Source: Reyranella aquatilis (GTDB taxonomy: Bacteria; Pseudomonadota; Alphaproteobacteria; Reyranellales; Reyranellaceae). From it: a DNA stretch of 64,000 nucleotides. Where the stretch lies: assembly GCF_020880995.1 (NCBI RefSeq), contig NZ_JAJISD010000014.1, forward strand, positions 1 through 64,000, read 5' to 3'. The notes beneath the pieces are model-generated. The model was not told the DNA's origin, did no database searches, and saw only the letters and a list, made by a program, of their open reading frames with translations. The translations under genes and the position numbers were made by a program. Positions 53,527-62,824 of this stretch are shown in pieces (the first letter of the stretch is position 1; every line of letters begins with the position of its first letter).

Positions 53527-54021
53527 GTGCCTGGGCTGTTCTCTATCGACTGGCGTGCCATCTTCATGCCCGAACTAGGGCTGGCCGAGCTGCTTGTTCG
53601 GGGCGTGCTGATGTATGTCATCGTGTTCGTGCTGCTGCGGCTGGTGCTGCGGCGGAATGTCGGGGGCATCGGCACGATGGACGTCCTCGTGATTGTTCTG
53701 GTGTCGGAAGTGGCCGGCCAGGGGTTCCTGCCCGACTCTCGCTCGGTGATCGACAGCGCCATCGTCATCCTGGTGATCCTGTCGTGCAGCTACATCATCG
53801 AGTGGCTGCAGTACCGGTTTCCCGCCTTCGAACGCCTGACCCGCGACCCCAAGCTCAAGCTGGTCGAGGATGGACGCCTGCTTCGGAACAACATGCGTCG
53901 TGAATTCGTCACCGAGGAAGAGTTGATGGCACAGATCCGCGAAGAGGGTTGCGAGGACTGCCGCGAGATCAAGGCCGCGTACATCGAAGCCGACGGCCGC
54001 ATCAGCATCATCAAGCGCTGA
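53527..54021 (+). CDS. DUF421 (YetF-like) membrane protein
   Basis: 164 aa from GTG 53527, with GGAGGAG six bases upstream; the long in-frame extension upstream is shadow. Three helices (LAELLVRGVLMYVIVFVLLR, MDVLVIVLVSEVAG, SAIVILVILSCSYIIEWLQ), then a cytoplasmic domain with KLKLVEDGRLLRNNMRREFV and REIKAAYIEADGRISII. This is the DUF421/YetF family, linked in Bacillus to germination and membrane stress. Divergent from the PLP-fold-like gene. Confidence 0.85.
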   Translation: MPGLFSIDWRAIFMPELGLAELLVRGVLMYVIVFVLLRLVLRRNVGGIGTMDVLVIVLVSEVAGQGFLPDSRSVIDSAIVILVILSCSYIIEWLQYRFPAFERLTRDPKLKLVEDGRLLRNNMRREFVTEEELMAQIREEGCEDCREIKAAYIEADGRISIIKR

Positions 54022-54107
54022 CCTGCCCCAGGCGCGAACACTCACAGTGGTCGCGAGAGCATGCGCCCGCGCCGTACGCCTGCGGCTGAGGTGACCGCAA
54101 CTTGCGA

Positions 54108-54121
54108 TTGACCCAGATCAA
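54108..54121 (+). promoter_or_regulatory. FNR/FixK-like box upstream of the Usp gene
   Basis: TTGAC-CCAG-ATCAA at 54108-54121 matches the FNR/FixK consensus TTGAT-N4-ATCAA in 9 of 10 half-site bases. It lies 58 bases before the start codon of the universal stress protein gene, a position fit for activation. Whether a FixK or Crp/Fnr protein binds is not shown. Confidence 0.6.
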
Positions 54122-54179
54122 TATGGCGGGCCGGCAGTACAGGTAGCATCGCGGAATACAAGGAGGGAGGATTCAGATC

Positions 54180-54617
54180 ATGTATCGGCACATTCTCGTT
54201 CCCACGGACGGCTCGGCGCTCTCTATGACGGCCGTCCAGAATGCGATGGCATTCGCACGCGATGCAGGCGCAAAGGTCACGGTCCTGACCGTGCTGGAGC
54301 CGTTCCAGATTTTCTCCATGGACAGCACCCAGCTATCAGACACGAAAGCGGAATACGAGACTCACGCGCGCCAGGCGGCCGACCGCCATCTCGCGGAAGC
54401 TGGCAGCGCGGCAAAGGCTCTTGGCGTGCCGCACGAACTGGTACAGGTCACACAGGCCTTGCCTTGGAAAGCCATCATCGACGTGGCGAAAGACAAACAA
54501 TGCGACCTCATCGCCATGGCCTCGCACGGCCGTCGCGGCGCGGCAGCGCTCATCCTGGGGAGCGAGACCGTCAAGGTCCTTACCCACAGCACAATCCCCG
54601 TGCTGGTGTTTCGCTGA
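54180..54617 (+). CDS. Universal stress protein (UspA family)
   Basis: 145 aa, the single-domain Usp length. HILVPTDGSALSMTAVQNAM at the start, and the ATP-binding signature GRRGAAALILGSETVKVL (G-2X-G-9X-G-S/T) near the end. ATG 54180 follows AAGGAGGGAGG. Such proteins help survival under nutrient or oxygen limitation. The FNR-like box upstream suggests induction at low oxygen. Confidence 0.93.
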   Translation: MYRHILVPTDGSALSMTAVQNAMAFARDAGAKVTVLTVLEPFQIFSMDSTQLSDTKAEYETHARQAADRHLAEAGSAAKALGVPHELVQVTQALPWKAIIDVAKDKQCDLIAMASHGRRGAAALILGSETVKVLTHSTIPVLVFR

Positions 54618-54656
54618 AATTCTCCGCGCCTCACACCGCAAGGTGTGAGCGCGGCT

Positions 54657-55265
54657 TCAGCGGTGCGGCGGCTCCAGCGCGGCGCTCTGCAGGTCGCTTT
54701 CGGCACCACACCGGCGCACTGCGGCGATGACGCTCCGGCTGTCCGCACCGCGCAGGTCAATGACGGTCTCGCCGTCGAAGGCGTCGGAGTCACGGCCAGG
54801 CTCGGCGACGAGATCCAGCCGCAGCTTCATCACCTGGCCTTCCTGCAGCGAGTCCAGAAGCCGATCCGACACCCCGGGAAACATGCGATCGGTCTCGTCG
54901 GCCAGTACGACATGGTCACCCGCGAAGAGGATGTCGATCGGGAAGACCCTGCCATCGATCGAGACTTCCGCGCGCGGGTTGGTCTTCAGCCGGTCGGCCC
55001 TGGCGTTGGCGGGAACGAGTGGACCCTCGTTGGACAAGTAGAGCTGAAGCTGCACGACCCGACGCTCATCGGCCTGCTCGCAGGCGAGAACGACGGTATC
55101 GATGTTGAAGTCGCTGGTGCGGGGTTCGATGAAGGCGTAGCTGGGTGTAACTACATCACGCTCGACGGTCCAGGTACCGCCTTCCGCCCGCAGCGGTCCG
55201 CCAAAGGCCAAGGTCAGCGCCAAGGACGCCAAGCCTGTTCTCGCGATCTGCAGCAGCCTACGCAT
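54657..55265 (-). CDS. Secreted hypothetical protein
   Basis: 202 aa. Signal peptide (ASLALTLAFGGPLRAEG). The mature part has beta strands with VTPSYAFIEPRTSDFNIDTV and VLACEQADERRVVQLQLYL, and a C-terminal Cys (RRCGAESD) that could pair with the first. Periplasmic, family unknown. Convergent with the Usp gene; a second FNR-like box lies just upstream of its start. Confidence 0.65.
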   Translation of the reverse strand: MRRLLQIARTGLASLALTLAFGGPLRAEGGTWTVERDVVTPSYAFIEPRTSDFNIDTVVLACEQADERRVVQLQLYLSNEGPLVPANARADRLKTNPRAEVSIDGRVFPIDILFAGDHVVLADETDRMFPGVSDRLLDSLQEGQVMKLRLDLVAEPGRDSDAFDGETVIDLRGADSRSVIAAVRRCGAESDLQSAALEPPHR

Positions 55266-55316
55266 GAGGGCTCCTTCCGATGGTCGATACGCTAGCCTGA
55301 CGCCTCAAGGCGGGAT

Positions 55317-55330
55317 GTGATGCAGATCAA
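55317..55330. promoter_or_regulatory. Second FNR-like box
   Basis: GTGAT-GCAG-ATCAA at 55317-55330, differing from the FNR/FixK consensus at one base (GTGAT for TTGAT). It lies 51 bases upstream of the minus-strand secreted-protein start at 55265 and 167 upstream of the plus-strand gene at 55498. The nearer gene is the more likely target. Together with 54108-54121 it gives two such sites in about 1.2 kb. Confidence 0.5.
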
Positions 55331-55497
55331 ACGACTGCCTCATGGGAAGGTTTCCTGCTCGCCACAACCTGCGAGCCATTCGCAGCCGAAACCTTTCCCG
55401 GCCGGCGACGTTGGTTCGGTGCCGACCACAAGGCACGCACAGCTATGGCGCGGATGCAGTCGTACCTGTCTATGTCGGCCTGTTTGGAGGTCCCTGT

Positions 55498-56073
55498 ATG
55501 AAGCCGATCAGCCTGGCGCTCGCCCTCGTGTGTTTCACGACGTTCGCGGCTCCTGCCTCCGCCCAGAATCCAGGCCACGGTCGTGGCGCCGACAAAGCCG
55601 ACAAAGGCGGCCCGAAGACAACCGGGCAAGACGGCCCCGGACAGGGTCGCGGGCAAGGACCGGACAAGGTTCAGTCCCCCGGAAATCCCGGCCAAGGTGC
55701 GGCCGGGGCAGCGCCGGGGAATGGTCCAAACCCGGCTTCCGCACCTGCCGTCATCGTTACGGATCGCGACCGGACGGCGATCTACGGCTACTACCAACCG
55801 CTGTACGCAGCGGGCAATTGCCCGCCCGGTCTCGCGAAGAAGAACAATGGCTGTCTGCCCCCGGGTCAGGCCAAGAAGCTCTGGGCAATCGGCCAGCCGT
55901 TGCCGACCAGCGTCGCTTTCTATGCGCTGCCCGGACCCCTCCTCGGCCAGCTTACGCCGGCGCCCGCTGGCTACCAGTATGTGCGCGTCGCCAACGACAT
56001 CCTGCTCATGGCCATCGGCACGCGGCTGATCGCCGGTGCCATTGCCGATCTCGGCGCGATGGGAGCCATGTAG
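55498..56073 (+). CDS. Secreted Gly/Pro-rich protein with RcnB-like end
   Basis: 191 aa from ATG 55498 (after GGAGG). Signal peptide (LALALVCFTTFAAPASAQ). The long low-complexity middle repeats NPG/GQG-type units. The end reads AGNCPPGLAKKNNGCLPPGQ, a pattern like RcnB-type periplasmic proteins. A role in metal or stress tolerance would be a guess. Confidence 0.6.
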   Translation: MKPISLALALVCFTTFAAPASAQNPGHGRGADKADKGGPKTTGQDGPGQGRGQGPDKVQSPGNPGQGAAGAAPGNGPNPASAPAVIVTDRDRTAIYGYYQPLYAAGNCPPGLAKKNNGCLPPGQAKKLWAIGQPLPTSVAFYALPGPLLGQLTPAPAGYQYVRVANDILLMAIGTRLIAGAIADLGAMGAM

Positions 56074-56089
56074 CTCGTCGCCGGTGGGC

Positions 56090-56791
56090 TCAAGTACCCA
56101 TGCCCACGCTGGCAGGCATCGTACGCAGGTGAATCTTGACGCGACGCACGCCGGGAATGTTTTCGGCGGCGACCCTGTAGGCCTGCCGCACCGCGTCCCC
56201 CTCGACGAATCCCCAGAGATGCACCACGCCGTCGCTGACGACGACGGTGGTGGGCCAGCGCGAAGACCAGGGCTGCCCTTCGACGGCCTTCGATACTGCG
56301 TCGCGCAACGCCTTGTCGTCGGTCGGGGAAGCGGTTGCTGCACCGTCCGGTTCACGCGAAAGCAGCGCTTCCAGCAGGTTGGCCCTGCTGACGATGCCCA
56401 CCAGCAGCCCGTCGCGCACGATCGGGATGCGCTTGACCTTGTGCTTTTCGATAAGGGCCACGAGGTCGCCCAGCGTCGCATCGCCCGAGGCGGTTACGAC
56501 GTTGCGCGTCATCACGTCGGCGACCTTGCGCGCGTGTGTCGCCACGAATTCACGGGCGGCGTCGGCGTTCGTCTCGAGTAGGCGCCCCAGCCAGGATTTG
56601 CGCGAGCCGGTGGCGAGCTCGGCGCGATGGATGAGATCGGCCTCACTCACGATGCCGTGCACATGTCCCTCGTCATCGACCACCGGCGCAGCGCTGACTC
56701 GCGCGCCGAGAAGCATCTCGGCGGCATCGAACACCGTGTCCTTGAGGTTCACGCTGACGATGTTGGTCGTCATGATCTCGCTGGCTCGCAT
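56090..56791 (-). CDS. CBS-BON protein
   Basis: 233 aa from ATG 56791 (after GCGGAGGAA). Two CBS domains (about 7-60 and 85-150: MTTNIVSVNLKDTVFDAAEM, MTRNVVTASGDATLGDLVAL), then a BON domain (DDKALRDAVSKAVEGQPW, VVVSDGVVHLWGFVEGDAV). CBS pairs bind adenosine nucleotides and sense energy state; BON domains often bind phospholipid. Similar proteins occur in alphaproteobacterial stress loci near Usp genes, as here. Confidence 0.9.
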   Translation of the reverse strand: MRASEIMTTNIVSVNLKDTVFDAAEMLLGARVSAAPVVDDEGHVHGIVSEADLIHRAELATGSRKSWLGRLLETNADAAREFVATHARKVADVMTRNVVTASGDATLGDLVALIEKHKVKRIPIVRDGLLVGIVSRANLLEALLSREPDGAATASPTDDKALRDAVSKAVEGQPWSSRWPTTVVVSDGVVHLWGFVEGDAVRQAYRVAAENIPGVRRVKIHLRTMPASVGMGT

Positions 56792-56995
56792 CTGGGTTCC
56801 TCCGCGGATGGCGCCCGTCCAACATGAGCTCCCGGCAGGCAATCCGCCTTGCGCCATGTCAAATGCCGAGGCCCCCTCCTCGCAGGCGGCACGCGCCGAT
56901 GTGGCAAGAATGCCGCGCAACGATCGCATCGCGCCGTGCGTTTGGCCGACGCAGCGCCATCCATTGCCGGCGCCCCCTCAGAAGGAGAGCCAGCC

Positions 56996-57643
56996 ATGGC
57001 AAGCCCCCCGCAACAGGAGTTGCGCCGCCGCAGCATGATCGCCGCAGCCGCGACCACGGCAGCGATCGGAACGGTTCCAGCCGCCCTGGCACAATCTTCC
57101 GCCGAAACGCCGCCAGAAGCCGCGAAGGCCACGACGCTCAAGGTGTCGTTCACCGTGAACGGCAAGCCGCGCGACCTCGAACTCGATCCACGTACCACCC
57201 TGCTTGACGCCCTGCGCGAGGGGATGAACCTCACGGGGACCAAGAAGGGCTGCGACCACGGCCAGTGCGGCGCCTGCACGGTGCTGCTGGACGGGCGGCG
57301 CATCAATTCCTGTCTGACGCTCGCCGTGATGCATCCCGGCGCCGACATCACAACGGTGGAGGGACTGGGAACGCCCGACAGGCTGCACCCGATGCAGGCC
57401 GCCTTCGTGAAGCATGACGGCTACCAGTGCGGCTACTGCACGCCGGGCCAGATCTGCTCCGCCGTCGCCGTACTGGCCGAGATCGAGGCCGGCATTCCGA
57501 GCCACGTCACCACCGACCTCAATGCCAAACCGCAACTCACCGGCGCCGAACTGCGCGAGCGCATGAGCGGCAACATCTGCCGCTGTGGCGCCTATTCCAA
57601 CATCGTCGACGCGATCACCGAAGTCGCGGGGAGCAAGGCATGA
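56996..57643 (+). CDS. Molybdenum hydroxylase, 2Fe-2S subunit (PaoA-type)
   Basis: 215 aa from ATG 56996 (after AGGAGAG). Tat-type leader ([20 protein letters not shown]), so the complex is probably periplasmic. Two [2Fe-2S] clusters: the plant-type cluster [16 protein letters not shown] with C later in SCLTL, and the second with CGYCTPGQ and CRCGAYSN. It passes electrons from the molybdenum subunit to FAD. ATGA overlap with the FAD subunit gene. Confidence 0.95.
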   Translation: MASPPQQELRRRSMIAAAATTAAIGTVPAALAQSSAETPPEAAKATTLKVSFTVNGKPRDLELDPRTTLLDALREGMNLTGTKKGCDHGQCGACTVLLDGRRINSCLTLAVMHPGADITTVEGLGTPDRLHPMQAAFVKHDGYQCGYCTPGQICSAVAVLAEIEAGIPSHVTTDLNAKPQLTGAELRERMSGNICRCGAYSNIVDAITEVAGSKA

Positions 57644-58590
57644 AGCCCTTCACCTACGAACGCGCGGGTTCGCCCGCGGAGGCCGCGGCGGCGGCGGCGC
57701 GCCGGCCCGAGGCGAAGTTTATCGCCGGCGGCACCAACCTGCTCGACCTGATGAAGCTGCAGATCGAGACGCCGGCGCATCTGATCGACGTGAACGGGCT
57801 GAAGCTCGACACGATCGAGCCGACGCAAGAAGGCGGCCTGCGCATCGGGGCACTGGTGCGCAACACCGACCTAGCGGCCGACGAACGCGTGCGGCGCGAC
57901 TACGGGGTACTGTCGCGCGCGTTGCTGGCCGGCGCGTCGGGCCAGTTGCGCAATCGCGCGACGACGGCGGGCAACCTGCTCCAGCGCACGCGCTGTCCCT
58001 ATTTCTACGACACCAACATGGCGTGCAACAAACGCCGGCCCGGCAGCGGCTGCTCGGCGATCGGCGGCATCAACCGCCAGCATGCCGTGGTCGGCGCCAG
58101 CGAGGCCTGCATCGCCACCCATCCCAGCGACATGGCGGTGGCGATGCGCGTGCTCGACGCCAGCATCGAGACGGTGAAGCCGCAGGGCGCCACCCGCACG
58201 ATTTCGATCGCGGAGCTGCATCGCCTGCCCGGCGACACGCCGAACGTCGAGACCGTGCTGGAAGCCGGAGAACTGATCACCGCCGTGACGCTGCCCAGGC
58301 CGGTCGGCGGCTCGCAGCAGTACCGCAAGGTGCGCGACCGCGCCTCCTATGCCTTCGCGCTGGTGTCGGTGGCCGCCATCGTGCAGCCCGACGGCAGCGG
58401 ACGCGTCGCGCTGGGTGGCGTGGCGCACAAGCCGTGGCGCCTCGACGCCGCCGACGCGGAGATGCCGCGCGGCGCCAAGGCGGTCGCGGGCAAGCTGTTC
58501 GCGGACGCCAAACCCACGGAACACAATGCATTCAAACTGCCGCTGGCCGAGCGCGCGCTCGCGTCCGTGCTGGCCGATGCGAGGGGCTGA
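57640..58590 (+). CDS. Molybdenum hydroxylase, FAD subunit (PaoB-type)
   Basis: 316 aa from ATG 57640, overlapping the stop of the 2Fe-2S subunit. FAD-binding (CO dehydrogenase flavoprotein type): [41 protein letters not shown] Cys-rich insertion ([20 protein letters not shown]) as in PaoB holds an extra [4Fe-4S] cluster in E. coli PaoABC. Three bases before the large subunit. Confidence 0.95.
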   Translation: MKPFTYERAGSPAEAAAAAARRPEAKFIAGGTNLLDLMKLQIETPAHLIDVNGLKLDTIEPTQEGGLRIGALVRNTDLAADERVRRDYGVLSRALLAGASGQLRNRATTAGNLLQRTRCPYFYDTNMACNKRRPGSGCSAIGGINRQHAVVGASEACIATHPSDMAVAMRVLDASIETVKPQGATRTISIAELHRLPGDTPNVETVLEAGELITAVTLPRPVGGSQQYRKVRDRASYAFALVSVAAIVQPDGSGRVALGGVAHKPWRLDAADAEMPRGAKAVAGKLFADAKPTEHNAFKLPLAERALASVLADARG

Positions 58591-58593
58591 GCC

Positions 58594-60795
58594 ATGAAAT
58601 TCGACACGCCCGCCACCACCAATCCCATCGACCAGCTCAAGGTCGTCGGCCAGCCGGTCGACCGCATCGACGGCCGCTTCAAGACGACCGGCACCGCGCC
58701 CTATGCCTACGAGCGTCACGACGCGGCACCCGACGCGGCCTATGGCCATGTGCTGGGCGCCGCCATCGCCAAGGGTCGGATCCAGTCGATGGACCTCGCC
58801 GCCGCCAAGGCAGCGCCCGGCGTGCTGGCGATCGTCACGGCAGAGAATGCCGGCAAGCTCGGCAAGGGCGAGTACAACACCGCCAGGCTGCTGGGCGGGC
58901 CGGAGATCCAGCATTATCACCAGGCCATCGCGCTGGTCGTCGCCGAGACCTTCGAGCAGGCGCGCCATGCGGCGGGGCTGATCAAGGTCGAGTATGCGCC
59001 GGCCAAGGGCGCCTACGACCTCGCCGCGTCCCGCGACAAGGCCAAGCCGGCCGGCACCGACGACGAGCCCGCCGACAGTTCGGTCGGCGATTTCGACGGC
59101 GCCTTTGGCGCGGCCCCGGTAAAGCTCGATGCCACCTACACGACGCCCGACCAGGCCCACGCGATGATGGAGCCGCATGCCAGCACCGCCGCCTGGAACG
59201 GCGACAAGCTCTCGCTGTGGACCTCGAACCAGATGATCGCCTGGAGCGTGGGCGATATGGCCAAGACACTGGGCATCGCCAAGGACAGGATCCACCTGAT
59301 GTCGCCCTATGTCGGCGGCGGCTTCGGCGGCAAGCTGTGGGTCCGCGCCGACGCGCTGCTCGCCGCCCTGGGCGCGCGCGCGGCGCGGCGGCCGGTCAAG
59401 GTGGCGCTGCAGCGTCCGCTGATGTTCAACAACACCACCCACCGTCCGGCGACGATCCAGCGTCTGCGCATCGGCGCGACAAGGGACGGCACGATCACGG
59501 CGATCGGTCACGACAGCTGGTCGGGTGACCTCCCCGACGGCAAGCCGGAAACCGCCGTCCTGCAGACGCGGTTGCTCTATGCCGGCGCCAACCGGCTGAC
59601 GCGGCTCAGGCTCTCCGAACTCGACCTGCCCGAAGGCAACTCCATGCGCGCGCCCGGCGAGGCGCCCGGCATGATGGCGCTCGAGATCGCCATGGACGAG
59701 ATGGCGGAGAAGCTCGGCCTCGATCCGGTGGAGTTCCGCATCCGCAACGACACCCAGGTCGATCCCGAAAGCCCGAAGCGCAAGTTCTCCCAGCGCCAGC
59801 TCACCGAATGCCTGCGCACCGGTGCCGAGAAGTTCGGCTGGGCCGCCCGCAGGAAGCCGATGCAGGCACGCGACGGTCGATGGCTGGTGGGGCTCGGCAT
59901 GGCGGCGGCCTATCGCGGCGCCCCGGTCATGAAGTCGGCGGCGCGCGTGCGGCTCGATGCGCGCGGCATCGTCACGGTCGAGACAGACATGACCGATATC
60001 GGCACCGGCAGCTATACGATCATCGCCCAGACCGCGGCGGAGATGATGGGCCTGCCGCTGCAGAAGGTCGTCGTGCGCCTGGGCGATTCGACATTCCCGG
60101 TGTCCGCGGGCTCCGGCGGCCAGTTCGGCGCCAACTCCTCGACCGCCGGCGTCTATGCCGCGTGTGTGAAGCTGCGCGAGGCGGTGGTGAAGAAGCTTGG
60201 CCTCAATGCCGCCGACGCGCAATTCGTCGACGGCGAGGTCCGTTCCGGCAGCCGGGCGATCGCGCTCGGCGACGCGGCCAAGGGCGGCGAGCTGGTTGTC
60301 GAGGACGCGATCGAGTTCGGCGACCTTGCGAAGAAGTACCAGCAGTCGACCTTCGGCGCACATTTCGTAGAGGTCGGTGTCGATGCCGCGACCGCCGAGG
60401 TGCGCCTGCGCCGCATGCTCGTCGTCTGCGCCGCCGGCCGCATCCTTAACCCGAAGTCCGCGCGCAGCCAGGTGATCGGCTCGATGACCATGGGTGCCGG
60501 CGCCGCGCTGATGGAGGAACTGGCGATCGACGCGCGCCACGGCTTCTTCGTCAACCACGACCTCGCGCACTACGAGGTGCCGGTGCATGCCGACATCCCG
60601 CACCAGGAGGTGATCTTCCTCGACGAGACCGATCCCATGTCCTCGCCGATGAAGGCCAAGGGCGTGGGCGAACTCGGCATCTGCGGCGTCGCCGCCGCCA
60701 TCGCCAACGCCATCCACAACGCCACGGGCATCCGCGTGCGCGACTACCCCATCACGCTCGACAAATTGCTGAAGGACATGCCCCTGCCCGCATAG
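58594..60795 (+). CDS. Molybdenum hydroxylase, large subunit (PaoC-type)
   Basis: 733 aa; E. coli PaoC is 732. Molybdopterin-cytosine-dinucleotide binding: VGGGFGGKLWVRAD, GEAPGMMALEIAMDEMAEKL and the catalytic Glu in KGVGELGICGVAAAI. With the two small subunits it oxidises aldehydes or N-heterocycles to acids or lactams, using water. No PaoD/XdhC-type maturation gene was found in this window. Confidence 0.95.
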   Translation: MKFDTPATTNPIDQLKVVGQPVDRIDGRFKTTGTAPYAYERHDAAPDAAYGHVLGAAIAKGRIQSMDLAAAKAAPGVLAIVTAENAGKLGKGEYNTARLLGGPEIQHYHQAIALVVAETFEQARHAAGLIKVEYAPAKGAYDLAASRDKAKPAGTDDEPADSSVGDFDGAFGAAPVKLDATYTTPDQAHAMMEPHASTAAWNGDKLSLWTSNQMIAWSVGDMAKTLGIAKDRIHLMSPYVGGGFGGKLWVRADALLAALGARAARRPVKVALQRPLMFNNTTHRPATIQRLRIGATRDGTITAIGHDSWSGDLPDGKPETAVLQTRLLYAGANRLTRLRLSELDLPEGNSMRAPGEAPGMMALEIAMDEMAEKLGLDPVEFRIRNDTQVDPESPKRKFSQRQLTECLRTGAEKFGWAARRKPMQARDGRWLVGLGMAAAYRGAPVMKSAARVRLDARGIVTVETDMTDIGTGSYTIIAQTAAEMMGLPLQKVVVRLGDSTFPVSAGSGGQFGANSSTAGVYAACVKLREAVVKKLGLNAADAQFVDGEVRSGSRAIALGDAAKGGELVVEDAIEFGDLAKKYQQSTFGAHFVEVGVDAATAEVRLRRMLVVCAAGRILNPKSARSQVIGSMTMGAGAALMEELAIDARHGFFVNHDLAHYEVPVHADIPHQEVIFLDETDPMSSPMKAKGVGELGICGVAAAIANAIHNATGIRVRDYPITLDKLLKDMPLPA

Positions 60796-60828
60796 AAGAA
60801 GCAAATCGGCATTCTCCCCTCGTCCTTT

Positions 60829-62604
60829 GTGTCCCCCTTCCGACATTTGGAGGGACGCGCCTGTTCGGACGGCAACTTATCGGCTGCCCGGTCATTGGTC
60901 TCTTGGCTGCAGGGGAGCGCCCACATTCCGGATGAACGCTGCAACGTCCTGCTGGTGTCGCCGCGCTTTCCGGCCACCACCTTCTGGAACAACAAGGCAC
61001 TCAGCGAGGTTGGCGGCGCGCGTCATACCGCAATCCCACTGGGCCTGCTGACGGTCGCAGCGCTTCTGCCTTCCAGCTGGACCTGCCGGATGATCGATCG
61101 AAATGTTGCCGATGTCGCGGAAAGCGATCTCGACTGGGCCGATCTCGTGATGACGGGCGGAATGAACGTGCAACGGCCCGACTGCCTCGAACTGGTCGGG
61201 TTGGCGCAGCGCAGAGGCAAGCCCGTGGTCGTCGGCGGACCTGATGCGAGTTCCGAGCCTCACGTCTATGCCCATGCCGACTTCGTCGTGGTCGGCGAAG
61301 CCGAGACCGTGATCCGCGATTTCATCGCCGCCTGGGAAGCCGGCGATCGGAGCCGCACCTTCACAGCGGAGAAGTTCAAGGTCGACGTCACCACGACGCC
61401 GGTGCCGCGCTATGACCTGCTAAAGCGCGGCGACTATCTCTATCTCGCCGTCCAGTTCTCGCGCGGCTGTCCCTTCACCTGCGAGTTCTGCGACATCATC
61501 GAGCTGTACGGCCGCCGTCCGCGCGTAAAGACGACGGCGCAGATGCTGGCCGAACTGGAGGCGATCCGCCGCAGCGGCTACCGCGGCCATGTCGATTTCG
61601 TCGACGACAATTTCATCGGCAGCAAGAAGGCGGTGAAGGAATTCCTGCCCGCGCTCATCGCCTGGCAGAAGCAGCACGACTACCCGTTCAACTTCTCGAC
61701 CGAGGCGTCGGTCAACCTGGCCGACGACGAGGCGCTGCTGGCGCTGATGCGCGAGGCCGGTTTCTTCGTGGTGTTCGTCGGCATCGAGAGTCCGGACGGC
61801 GATACGCTGGTGTCCATGCAGAAGAAGCAGAACACCCGCCGGGCGCTGAGCGACAGCGTCGCGCGAATCCATCGCCACGGGATGTTCGTGATCGCGGGCT
61901 TCATCGTGGGCTTCGACAGCGAGATGGCAGGCGTCGCCGACGGCATGGTCGACTGCATCGAGGATGCCGGTATCGCGATCTGCATGGCGGGGCTGCTCAC
62001 GGCGCTGGCCAACACCCAGCTCACGCGGCGACTCGAACGCGAGAACCGTATGTTTCCCGAGGACTGGACGCAGAAGAAACTGCGCGAGGGCGGCGACCAG
62101 TGCCTGCTCGGGCTCAACTTCGAGACGCTCCGGCAGCGGCGCGACGTGCTTGCCGACTACAAGAGCGTGATCGATCGCATCTACACGCCGCAGGCCTTCT
62201 TCGGGCGGGTGAGCCGCGCGGCGCGCCAGCTCGACTGCTTCTGGCCCGCGCGCCAGTCGATACCGGGCGCGAAGCCGCCGTGGCGCGTGCTGGGCCTCGG
62301 CCGCGGCGACTGGATCTCGCTCTACCGGCTGCTGCGCGCGGCGATGCGGCACCATCCGCTGCTGATCGGGCATTACGTCAAGGCGCTGGTCGACTGCCAC
62401 CGCGTCAATCCCGGCGCGCTCCAGGCGGTGGGCACGATGGCCGCCTTCTATCTCCACCTCGGCCCCTTCGCGCGCGTGGTGTCGCGCGAGATGGCGCGGC
62501 AGATTGCCGAAATCGACGCGGGAACGTGGCGCTCTCCCGTCGTCGCGCGAAAAACCGGCGCGTCCCGCGAGGAAACGCGCGCGCGCGACCGCTTCGCGAC
62601 CTGA
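60829..62604 (+). CDS. B12-binding radical SAM protein
   Basis: 591 aa from GTG 60829; no good ribosome site, so the start is uncertain. N-terminal cobalamin-binding-like domain (LDWADLVMTGGMNVQRPDCL, then VVVGGPDASSEPHV), radical SAM core with CPFTCEFC (CxxxCxxC) and FVDDNFIGSKKAVKEFLPAL, then a DUF4070-type C-terminal region. Architecture as in HpnP-type methylases and related enzymes. It is 33 bases after the molybdenum hydroxylase operon. Substrate unknown. Confidence 0.85.
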   Translation: MSPFRHLEGRACSDGNLSAARSLVSWLQGSAHIPDERCNVLLVSPRFPATTFWNNKALSEVGGARHTAIPLGLLTVAALLPSSWTCRMIDRNVADVAESDLDWADLVMTGGMNVQRPDCLELVGLAQRRGKPVVVGGPDASSEPHVYAHADFVVVGEAETVIRDFIAAWEAGDRSRTFTAEKFKVDVTTTPVPRYDLLKRGDYLYLAVQFSRGCPFTCEFCDIIELYGRRPRVKTTAQMLAELEAIRRSGYRGHVDFVDDNFIGSKKAVKEFLPALIAWQKQHDYPFNFSTEASVNLADDEALLALMREAGFFVVFVGIESPDGDTLVSMQKKQNTRRALSDSVARIHRHGMFVIAGFIVGFDSEMAGVADGMVDCIEDAGIAICMAGLLTALANTQLTRRLERENRMFPEDWTQKKLREGGDQCLLGLNFETLRQRRDVLADYKSVIDRIYTPQAFFGRVSRAARQLDCFWPARQSIPGAKPPWRVLGLGRGDWISLYRLLRAAMRHHPLLIGHYVKALVDCHRVNPGALQAVGTMAAFYLHLGPFARVVSREMARQIAEIDAGTWRSPVVARKTGASREETRARDRFAT

Positions 62605-62824
62605 GGCCATCCGCGCTGGTCGCCGCTTCTCCCCTTGACCCGAGCCGATCCCGCCGACGTGATCCAGGCGACGCGGCACGGGGGCTTTTTCGGGACAGCC
62701 GTGACCGCCGGGCGCGGCGTCAGTCGCGCGTCTACCGCAGCCCCTCCATCATCGCCTTGATCGAGGCCGGTGTGACGCCGGTCTCGCTGAGGTCAGAGGT
62801 GATCGCCGCTCGGCATGCAGGCCA

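Noticed and set aside
57871-60846. A 991-codon open frame on the minus strand opposite the molybdenum hydroxylase genes
   Set aside because: It lies exactly opposite three firmly recognised genes in the frame that GC-rich codon bias keeps open. Its composition (Gly/Arg/His/Val-rich) is that of a shadow, with no start signal and no domain.
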